Assembly: GCA_022843605.1 (NCBI GenBank) | Contig: JALHNI010000055.1 | Span: 1 to 38,585, forward strand | Source: Bryobacter sp. | Lineage (GTDB): Bacteria; Acidobacteriota; Terriglobia; Bryobacterales; Bryobacteraceae | DNA length: 38,585 bases | Direction of reading: 5' to 3' | Part shown: in pieces, positions 32,952 to 38,585 of the stretch | Layout of the letters: each line of letters opens with the position of its first letter | How positions within the stretch are numbered: the stretch's first letter is position 1 | The notes under the pieces: generated by a model | Databases searched by the model: none | What the model saw: only the letters and a program-made list of their open reading frames with translations | Told to the model about the DNA's origin: nothing | Translations under genes and position numbers: made by a program

Positions 32952-33794
32952 ATGTTAAAGCCCAATGCGATGCCGAGTACCACTCATGGCGCCCTGGCCC
33001 TGGATACGAAGCAGTCGGATGCCCAATTGCACGAAACCGGTGAACTTGGTGAACCTTCATCGCCTGCGGCGCTCGGACGCGCCGGCGACGAGGAAGGCAA
33101 CACGCCGACCGCGAAACGCACCATTCGGGTGCTGATCGCCGACGATCATCCCATTGTGCGGGATGGTCTCCGCCGCCTGCTTTCGCTCGATGAGGATATC
33201 GAAGTGGTAGGTGAGGCCGGCGACGGCCGCGAAGTGCTGGAGCGTGTTCAGGCCCTCGAGCCTGACGTTTTGCTGCTCGATCTGCGCATGCCGAATATGG
33301 ATGGCCTGACCGCACTGCAAACGCTGCAACACACCAACCGTAAAACGCGGGTGATCGTGCTCACCGCGTCCGAAGACAAGAACGAGTTCGTGCAAGCCAT
33401 GAAGCTCGGCTGCTCCGGCATCGTGCTGAAGCAGACGGCGCCGGACCTCATCGCCAAGTCGATTCGCAAGGTCCATTCGGGCGAGATCTGGCTCGATTCC
33501 CACACCACGGCCGCCGTGATGCGCCAGTTCGCCACTCCTGGTGAGGCGATGGCCGCGGCTTCCGGCGGCAAGAGCCGCGAGCGCTCCCCGCTCTCCACCC
33601 GCGAACGCGAGATCGTCGCGCTGGTGGCCCAAGGTTACAAAAACAAGGAAATGGCCGAGAAGATGTTCATCAGTGAGCAGACGGTGAAGAACCACCTGCA
33701 CAACATCTTCGACAAACTCGGCGTCTCCGACCGGTTGGAACTCGCGCTCTACGCGATCCACAAAGGGCTGCACCTCGAAGCAGCCAACCGGTAA
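32952..33794 (+). CDS. NarL/LuxR-type response regulator
   Basis: Two-component response regulator of 280 residues. An unusual acidic, low-complexity N-terminal stretch of about 55 residues precedes the receiver (about 57-175), in which D64-D65, the phospho-acceptor D110 (LLLDLRMPNMDG), T138 and K160 are present. A Gly/Ser/Arg linker leads to the LuxR helix-turn-helix at about 214-262 (STREREIVALVAQGYKNKEM, SEQTVKNHLHNIFDKLGVSD). GAGGAGA at 32941-32947, 4 bases before the ATG, supports this start over GTG 32892. No histidine kinase is adjacent, so the partner is unknown. A strong terminator follows. Confidence 0.9.
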   Translation: MLKPNAMPSTTHGALALDTKQSDAQLHETGELGEPSSPAALGRAGDEEGNTPTAKRTIRVLIADDHPIVRDGLRRLLSLDEDIEVVGEAGDGREVLERVQALEPDVLLLDLRMPNMDGLTALQTLQHTNRKTRVIVLTASEDKNEFVQAMKLGCSGIVLKQTAPDLIAKSIRKVHSGEIWLDSHTTAAVMRQFATPGEAMAAASGGKSRERSPLSTREREIVALVAQGYKNKEMAEKMFISEQTVKNHLHNIFDKLGVSDRLELALYAIHKGLHLEAANR

Positions 33795-33819
33795 CTCGAC
33801 TTCATCCCAATCAAGTGAA

Positions 33820-33880
33820 GCGGCAACGGCCGCCCGAAGGAGTTCGCTCCCGAAGGCGGCCGTTGCCGCGTCCGGCTTTT
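33820..33880 (+). terminator. strong hairpin terminator after the response regulator
   Basis: GCGGCAACGGCCGCC (33820-33834) and its exact complement (33855-33869) form a perfect 15-base-pair stem. Inside it, CGAA bases flank both sides of a second stem GGAG-TTCG-CTCC (33839-33850) with a UUCG tetraloop, giving a symmetrical internal loop. A short CTTTTG run follows at 33876-33881. It lies between the response regulator and sth, so it would end the first transcript. Confidence 0.75.
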
Positions 33881-33894
33881 GTGACAATTGACAA

Positions 33895-35358
33895 ATGGCG
33901 GCTGCCCCAATTTACGACTATGACCTGCTGGTAATCGGCTCCGGTCCCGCGGGACAACGCGCGGCGATTCAAGGCGCAAAACTCGATAAGCGCGTGGCGA
34001 TTATTGAGCGCAAGACCGTGGTGGGCGGCGTAAGCGTCAACCTCGGCACCATTCCGTCCAAAACCCTGCGCGAGGCCGTCCTCGACTTGTCCGGTTACCG
34101 CGAGCGCGAGTTTTACGGCGCTTCGTACCGCGTCAAACAGAACATCACCATGCAGGATCTGCTGCTGCGCACCAACAAAGTGATCCAGCACGAAATCGAC
34201 GTGACGCGGCACCAGTTAATGCGTAACGGAGTCGACCTGATCGGGGCCTCGGCCACCTTCTGCGGCCCGGATTCGCTACGGCTCGACTACGTGGACGGCA
34301 GCACCTCCCGTACCGTGCGCGCCCGCAAGATCGTCATCGCCACCGGCACCGAAGTCACCCGCGATCCGCACATTCCCTTCGACAATCAGCGCATCTTCAC
34401 CAGCGACGATGTGCTCTACCTGGACCGGTTGCCGAAGTCGCTCACCGTCGTGGGCGCGGGCGTCATTGGCTGCGAATACGCCAGCATGTTTGCGGCTTTG
34501 GGGGTGCGCGTCACACTCATCGACAAGCGGCCCCGGCTGCTGCCCTTTATCGACAACGAAGTGGCTGACGCCCTCACTTACCACCTCCGCGAGGACCGCG
34601 TGACGCTCCGCCTCAACGAAAGCGTCGACCATCTGGAAATCGTGGAAGACGAGCACGGGCCAAGGGTGAAAATCCAGCTCGATAGCGGCAAGACCATCGT
34701 CTCCGAGAAGGCCCTCTACTCCATCGGCCGCACCGGCGCCACCAGCAAACTGGGCCTTGAGAACGCCGGACTGACCGCCGACGATCGCGGCCGCTTGCAG
34801 ACCAACGAACACTATCAAACCAGTGTGCCCAGCATCTACGCCGTGGGCGACGTCATCGGCTTTCCGGCCCTCGCTTCCACGTCGATGGAACAGGGCCGCA
34901 TCGCCGTTTGCCATGCCTTTGGCGTGCAGGCGCGCAGCGTGCCGGACCTGTTCCCCTACGGCATCTACACGATCCCCGAGATCTCGATGGTCGGCAAAAA
35001 CGAAGAGGAGCTAACGCAGGCCGGTATCGGCTACGAAGTGGGCAAGGCGCGCTATAAAGAGATCGCCCGCGGGCAGATCATCGGAGACACCACCGGCCTG
35101 CTGAAACTCATCTTCCGCAGCGATACGCGCGAGCTTCTCGGCGTGCACATCATCGGCGAAGGAGCCAGCGAGCTGGTTCACATTGGCCAGGCCGTACTCA
35201 CCTTCGGCGGTAAGATCGACTACTTCATCAACACGGTTTTCAACTACCCGACACTCGCCGAGTGCTACAAGGTAGCCGCCTTCGACGGCATCAACCGGCT
35301 GGGGCTGTTCCCCGAAGAATTGAACGAGGACGAGGCGCTCACCAGTTCTCAGCTATAG
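33895..35358 (+). CDS. sth: Si-specific NAD(P)+ transhydrogenase (soluble)
   Basis: FAD enzyme that moves hydride between NADPH and NAD+ in the cytoplasm. The FAD motif LLVIGSGPAGQRAAIQGAKL, the NAD(P) motif VVGAGVIGCEYASMFAAL, YAVGDVIGFPALASTSMEQG and the C-terminal dimer part FNYPTLAECYKVAAFDGINR are all present. The redox-active Cys motif of related lipoamide dehydrogenases is replaced: it reads VVGGVSVNLGTIPSKTLREA, with no Cys. That fits a transhydrogenase rather than a disulfide reductase. At 487 residues the length is normal. The ATG has no Shine-Dalgarno sequence; GACAAT lies 6 bases before it. Its stop overlaps the convergent YkgJ gene by 6 bases. Confidence 0.92.
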   Translation: MAAAPIYDYDLLVIGSGPAGQRAAIQGAKLDKRVAIIERKTVVGGVSVNLGTIPSKTLREAVLDLSGYREREFYGASYRVKQNITMQDLLLRTNKVIQHEIDVTRHQLMRNGVDLIGASATFCGPDSLRLDYVDGSTSRTVRARKIVIATGTEVTRDPHIPFDNQRIFTSDDVLYLDRLPKSLTVVGAGVIGCEYASMFAALGVRVTLIDKRPRLLPFIDNEVADALTYHLREDRVTLRLNESVDHLEIVEDEHGPRVKIQLDSGKTIVSEKALYSIGRTGATSKLGLENAGLTADDRGRLQTNEHYQTSVPSIYAVGDVIGFPALASTSMEQGRIAVCHAFGVQARSVPDLFPYGIYTIPEISMVGKNEEELTQAGIGYEVGKARYKEIARGQIIGDTTGLLKLIFRSDTRELLGVHIIGEGASELVHIGQAVLTFGGKIDYFINTVFNYPTLAECYKVAAFDGINRLGLFPEELNEDEALTSSQL

Positions 35359-35925
35359 CGCCAGCGCAATCAGCGTCTCGGCTTCCGGCGAGGGCTCCCC
35401 GAACTCAGGCAGCGCAACCACCACCTGTGTCGCCGCGATCTCGGCGTCACTGGCTCCGGCGAAACAGAGCGGGCAAGGGTCAGTCCGGGTGGTGCCAATC
35501 TGGATCAGCGGGCCGGCCAGACGGCAGGCGACAGGCCGAAACTCATAAAGCCGGCATTGGCCGGTGGCGAGGTCGAGCACTGGACACGGCAGGCGGGCAT
35601 GGCGGGCAAAGAACCACTCGCGCCATGCGGTCTCGGTGGTCAGCGCTCCGCTGGCGAGGTCACCCGGAAAATCGACCGCGATCTGCCGGCGCGCCGCTGC
35701 GGCACGCTCCCGCATGTCGGCCTGAAGCGGTAGTGCCAAGGTGGCCAGGCCACGCCGCAGACGGCGGGCGTCCAGAGCGGTGATGGCAAACGGACGCCGG
35801 CAACAATCGTCACAGCCGGCATGGCAGGCGAGCCACTTCCCCGCCCGATCACGCGCTTCGGCGAAGGCCGCATCGACGGCATTGAGGACGCAAACTTCCC
35901 CTCTCTCCGGCTTTGGCGCGATCAT
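35353..35925 (-). CDS. YkgJ-type cysteine-cluster protein
   Basis: A small soluble protein of 190 residues with a Cys-rich metal-binding pattern of the YkgJ (Fe/Zn-chelating) family: CHAGCDDCCRRPFAIT near residues 34-49, then LPCPVLDLATGQCRLYEFRP and VACRLAGPL, and a last DPCPLCFAG. The function of the family is unknown; a zinc- or iron-binding role is assumed. The ATG at 35925 diverges from the small membrane protein at 35935, with only 9 bases between the two starts. Its end overlaps sth. Confidence 0.8.
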   Translation of the reverse strand: MIAPKPERGEVCVLNAVDAAFAEARDRAGKWLACHAGCDDCCRRPFAITALDARRLRRGLATLALPLQADMRERAAAARRQIAVDFPGDLASGALTTETAWREWFFARHARLPCPVLDLATGQCRLYEFRPVACRLAGPLIQIGTTRTDPCPLCFAGASDAEIAATQVVVALPEFGEPSPEAETLIALAL

Positions 35926-35934
35926 CTAAACAGC

Positions 35935-36261
35935 GTGCTCGAGATCTTCAGCATCTTTTCCATTTTCGCCATCTTTTATGGCGTGGCGGTGTATGGCTGG
36001 ATGCGCGAAGGCTACCGCGGCCGGCGCCGGGCGCGGATCCTCGATACGAAACTGCCCCCGCTGCTGGGCCGCGACATCCGCGAAGCACGAGCCTTGCTGG
36101 GCGACCCCAGCCGCATCGAGTTCGGCATGAGCGGCCGCCGCCTCTACATCTGGCGGCCGCCCGAGGCCCTCGCCCTGCCTGAAACCGCGGATCTCATCGT
36201 CGTCACGCTCACTGTCGAAGCCAACGACGTCGTCTCCGCCACCTCGTGGAAGGCAGACTAA
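35935..36261 (+). CDS. small N-terminally anchored protein, function unknown
   Basis: A 108-residue protein. One hydrophobic segment at the very start (VLEIFSIFSIFAIFYGVAVY) is followed by a basic patch (REGYRGRRRARI) and a soluble domain with LGDPSRIEFGMSGRRLYIWR and LIVVTLTVEANDVVSATSW. The alternation LGDPSR...YIWR...VTLTVE recalls SmpA/BamE-like or related small envelope folds, but this is only a resemblance. The start is GTG at 35935, just before the hydrophobic segment; the frame extends upstream into the divergent gene and is less likely. No Shine-Dalgarno sequence is visible. Confidence 0.6.
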   Translation: MLEIFSIFSIFAIFYGVAVYGWMREGYRGRRRARILDTKLPPLLGRDIREARALLGDPSRIEFGMSGRRLYIWRPPEALALPETADLIVVTLTVEANDVVSATSWKAD

Positions 36262-36293
36262 AGCTGGACGCTGCAGGAGGCCCGCGAGATACA

Positions 36294-36299
36294 TATACT
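36294..36299 (+). promoter_or_regulatory. -10 box (TATACT), probable leaderless promoter
   Basis: TATACT is followed by six bases and then the GTG start at 36306. An in-frame TGA (36303-36305) directly precedes that GTG, so no earlier start is possible. AGGAGG at 36275-36280 is 25 bases from the GTG and upstream of the -10 box, so it would not be in the message. Confidence 0.5.
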
Positions 36300-36305
36300 G
36301 TCTGA

Positions 36306-37340
36306 GTGATCTCACGACGTTCATTCCTTCCCGCTCTTGCCGCGGCCTCCGCGGCGGCTCAAACTGCCAATCGTGACTACTCCGGCCGTACGCCGACCCG
36401 GTACCCTGAACCCGACGTGGTGGTGCTCGACAAACGCTTCGCCCGATACAAGATCGGCAACACGCCGATTCAGCGTCTGCACACTGGAGCGCTCTGGGCC
36501 GAAGGCCCGGCCTGGAACGGCGTGGGCCGCTACCTGGTCTGGAGCGACATTCCAAACGACCGGCAGTTCCGCTGGCTGGAAGAAGATGGCCACGTCAGCG
36601 TCTTCCGCAAGCCGGTCGGCAATACCAACGGCAACACCTTCGACTACGAGGGACGGCAGATTTGCTGCGAACACGGCAATCGCCGCGTTTCGCGCTACGA
36701 GCACAACGGCAAGGTAACGATTCTGGCCGACAAGTACAACGGCAAGCCGTTGAACGCGCCGAACGACGTGGTGGTGGCGCCGGATGGCGCGATCTGGTTC
36801 ACCGATCCGGGCTACGGTTCGCTGATGGAGTACGAAGGCAACAAGGGTAAGCTCGAGATTAAAGAAGCCGTCTACCGCATCGACGCCAAGACGGGCGCGA
36901 TGACCATGGTGACCGATGAGATCTTCAAGCCCAACGGCTTGTGTTTCTCCCCCGACTACAAGAAACTCTACGTGGCTGACACGGGCGCCACGCACTACGA
37001 CAACGCCCCGCGCATCGTAAAGGTGTTCGACGTGGACGGCACCAAGCTGAAGGGCGGCAAGCAGTTCGTCAGCATGTCGCCGAAGGGCGAACCGGGCTTG
37101 GCCGACGGCATTCGCTGCGACACGGACGGCAACCTGTGGATCGCCGCCGGATGGGTGGGCGCCGGCTACGACGGTGTGCACATCATCGCTCCAGATGGCC
37201 AGAGGATCGGCCAGATTCTGCTGCCGGAGATCTGCGGCAACCTTTGTTTCGGCGGCGCGAAGCGGAATCGGTTGTTTATGGCCGGAAGCCAGTCGCTGTA
37301 TTCGGTCTACACCGAGGCGATTGGTGCGGGCATCGCTTAG
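36306..37340 (+). CDS. Tat-exported SMP-30/gluconolactonase-type protein
   Basis: Six-bladed beta-propeller lactonase family protein of 344 residues. The Tat signal is explicit (ISRRSFLPALAAASAAAQ). Metal-site residues of the family are recognisable: E in WAEGPAWNG, N in NAPNDVVVAPDG and D in GLADGIRCD. VPGD-type propeller blades include GAIWFTDPGYGSL and LCFSPDYKKLYVADTGA. It probably hydrolyses sugar lactones in the periplasm; the substrate is unknown. The GTG at 36306 is the only upstream start allowed. The 3' end overlaps the next gene by 17 bases. Confidence 0.88.
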   Translation: MISRRSFLPALAAASAAAQTANRDYSGRTPTRYPEPDVVVLDKRFARYKIGNTPIQRLHTGALWAEGPAWNGVGRYLVWSDIPNDRQFRWLEEDGHVSVFRKPVGNTNGNTFDYEGRQICCEHGNRRVSRYEHNGKVTILADKYNGKPLNAPNDVVVAPDGAIWFTDPGYGSLMEYEGNKGKLEIKEAVYRIDAKTGAMTMVTDEIFKPNGLCFSPDYKKLYVADTGATHYDNAPRIVKVFDVDGTKLKGGKQFVSMSPKGEPGLADGIRCDTDGNLWIAAGWVGAGYDGVHIIAPDGQRIGQILLPEICGNLCFGGAKRNRLFMAGSQSLYSVYTEAIGAGIA

Positions 37341-38280
37341 CCTTCTCTTCGTTTTGACGCTCTCCGCCGCGGATTGGCGGCTTCTGAGTACGCAGACCGT
37401 GAAGGAACCCGTCCTTGGCGCTGGCGTCGCTGAGGACGGGTCAATCTACACCTGGGGCCGACAACTGCGGCGCTGGAAGGTGCCATCGCTCGAGTCGAAG
37501 GTGCTGGCCCGGTTTGACACCGCTGAAGGCGGCTGCCTGATGGGTCGCGACGTGGTGGCGCCCACTCCCGGGGGGCTCGCCATCTTCCGCGCACCGCACT
37601 ATCGGGCCGAGATCATCGACGCGGGCGCGGTCGTTTGGGATTGCCTGGCGGCAACAGTGCTGGGCCATTCAGGCGTTCTGGTGGTGCACCGCGGCATGCA
37701 GGTGCGGTTCTACGAGCCAAGCCAACCCCGCTGGACCTATCGCGAGATCTATTCGTTCTACACGCCTTCGGAGCAAGCGGGCCTGCTATTGCGAGACATC
37801 GACGGGGACGGACACCCGGATCTGGTTTGCGGCAATTACTGGATCCAGTCACCGGCACAGTTCGATCTGCCGTGGCGCCTGTTCGCGATCAACACGCTGA
37901 GCGATCGGACGCGTTCGGCCTCCGCGCGGCTGGCGTTCCTCGGCGGGCGGCTCGTCTGGAGTGAGAGCCGGGAGTCACCGGCACGCCTGGCCATCTTCAC
38001 GCCGGAACGAGATCCAAGGCTGATCTGGAAGATGGAGACGCTCTCCAGCACTCTCGCTTATCCGCAAGGCTTGGCCGTCGATGGCCAGGAGATTCTGATC
38101 GCCGAGAACGCGGCGGGAGGCTCAAGACTGCTGAATCAGGCAGGCGTCGTTATCGCCACGGGTTGGCCGACGATTCTGTTGCAGCTTCGCGACAATTCGC
38201 TCTTCCAAATCGGCGCTTTGGGGGTAAGACGATTTGACAGAGCCCCTGGTTCTAGCGATACTAAAGGTGTTGTGCATTGA
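37324..38280 (+). CDS. secreted VCBS/FG-GAP repeat protein
   Basis: A secreted protein of 318 residues with signal peptide VRASLSLLFVLTLSAA. The clearest element is an FG-GAP/VCBS-type calcium-binding repeat, LLLRDIDGDGHPDLVCGNYW (about residues 158-177). The rest looks like beta-propeller blades without a catalytic motif. GAGG at 37314-37317 lies 6 bases before the GTG at 37324, which is preferred over TTG 37321. It overlaps the SMP-30 gene and is probably translated with it. The role is unknown; binding or sensing of extracellular ligands is a guess. Confidence 0.7.
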   Translation: MRASLSLLFVLTLSAADWRLLSTQTVKEPVLGAGVAEDGSIYTWGRQLRRWKVPSLESKVLARFDTAEGGCLMGRDVVAPTPGGLAIFRAPHYRAEIIDAGAVVWDCLAATVLGHSGVLVVHRGMQVRFYEPSQPRWTYREIYSFYTPSEQAGLLLRDIDGDGHPDLVCGNYWIQSPAQFDLPWRLFAINTLSDRTRSASARLAFLGGRLVWSESRESPARLAIFTPERDPRLIWKMETLSSTLAYPQGLAVDGQEILIAENAAGGSRLLNQAGVVIATGWPTILLQLRDNSLFQIGALGVRRFDRAPGSSDTKGVVH

Positions 38281-38299
38281 CGCAAGTCAAACGCAACAC
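38267..38299 (+). repeat. nested hairpin before tRNA-Gly
   Basis: GTGTTG and CAACAC form an outer stem. Inside, TTGAC and GTCAA pair around a GCAA (GNRA) tetraloop. It spans the stop codon of the VCBS gene and ends 10 bases before the tRNA. There is no T-run, so a rho-independent terminator is uncertain; the TTGAC could also be part of the tRNA promoter. Confidence 0.45.
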
Positions 38300-38309
38300 T
38301 CCGCCCCAA

Positions 38310-38385
<76 letters not shown>

Positions 38386-38388
38386 TAA

Positions 38389-38585
38389 TCATCCCCTCAC
38401 AAAGCCGTCTCGCGGCTTCCTTTTCAAACGATCCTTTTCTTCCTTCGATAGCTTCTCAAACGCCCGGGGCTGTGTCCGGTTGGGTGTCTTGGGCATCCGT
38501 GCCGCAAGCGTTGCGCGAACTTTCTTCTGCTCGGCCGTCATCGCTTCGGGCCGGTGAGCGAGATTCTTCCATTCGTTGGGATCGC
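38389..38585 (-). CDS. sulfatase, C-terminal part only (5' end outside window)
   Basis: The last 64 codons and stop of a gene that continues past the right edge. The minus strand reads DPNEWKNLAHRPEAMTAEQK, then a basic tail with MPKTPNRTQP and LSKEEKDRLKRKPRDGFVRG. The DPNEWxNLA motif is the typical C-terminal element of type I sulfatases (iduronate- or choline-sulfatase-like), and the tail of MPK and basic residues follows it in many members. The catalytic part with the formylglycine Cys/Ser is outside the window. It ends 3 bases from the tRNA-Gly CCA, on the opposite strand. Confidence 0.65.
   Translation of the reverse strand, partial: DPNEWKNLAHRPEAMTAEQKKVRATLAARMPKTPNRTQPRAFEKLSKEEKDRLKRKPRDGFVRG

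Overview
The window looks like chromosome of an acidobacterium, most likely of the Bryobacterales (Solibacter/Bryobacter/Paludibaculum) type. The grounds are a large secreted protein with a TIGR03437-type 'Solibacter' N-terminal domain, a 3-keto-disaccharide hydrolase (DUF1080), a DUF5658 membrane protein, a hopanoid gene (hpnH), LPS heptosyltransferases, high GC with strong C/G third positions, and a sulfatase tail at the right edge. The assignment rests on recognised families only; no 16S gene is present.

Layout. (1) 94-4615, plus strand: flgF-flgG-flgA-flgH-flgI-flgJ, a compact flagellar rod/ring operon with overlapping genes, preceded by a good sigma-54 type -24/-12 element at 64-80. (2) 4625-8223, minus: an ECF sigma factor, a zinc-finger anti-sigma factor with HEAT-like repeats, a secreted DUF4097 protein and a secreted double-PDZ protein, which read as one envelope-signalling operon. 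(3) 8440-9889, plus: a short GntR (YtrA-type) repressor with a perfect palindromic operator, coupled to a DUF1648/DUF5808 membrane protein. (4) 9950-11457: hpnH coupled to a small Sm-like protein of unknown role. (5) 11509-12952: a low-GC membrane/coiled-coil gene and a vapBC toxin-antitoxin pair with two tandem operators. (6) 13037-17391, plus: kdgK-meaB-mce-mtnP-glycosyltransferase, nearly all overlapping or abutting. (7) 22108-17384, minus: alpha/beta hydrolase, tsaD, a degenerate nucleotidyltransferase-like protein, a heptosyltransferase and an ICMT-like methyltransferase, also tightly coupled. (8) 22197-22842: a DUF433 antitoxin gene beside a DUF5615 toxin gene broken by a nonsense codon and a frameshift. 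(9) 22866-28344: waaF, a PhyH oxygenase, a beta-CASP RNase-like protein, a DUF5658 protein, queA and a PNPOx-like protein. (10) 28341-38280: secreted and metabolic genes (TIGR03437 protein, dienelactone hydrolase, DUF1080 protein, NarL-type response regulator, sth, YkgJ-like protein, small membrane protein, SMP-30 lactonase, VCBS protein). (11) 38310-38585: tRNA-Gly(GCC) and the 3' end of a minus-strand sulfatase.

The feature that cuts across these regions is in the promoters. At least five genes have a TANNNT box exactly 6-7 bases before the start codon and no Shine-Dalgarno sequence, and the sigma-54 element of the flagellar operon ends so close to the flgF ATG that its mRNA would start about 3 bases before it. 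Other genes here (flgH, flgJ, hpnH, the dienelactone hydrolase, the response regulator) have strong Shine-Dalgarno sequences, so the genome appears to use both leadered and leaderless initiation.

No CRISPR array, insertion sequence, integrase or prophage gene was seen. The best candidates for undescribed biology are the sigma/anti-sigma-HEAT/DUF4097/PDZ operon, the Sm-like protein coupled to hpnH, the nucleotidyltransferase-like protein between tsaD and a heptosyltransferase, and the leaderless promoter pattern.
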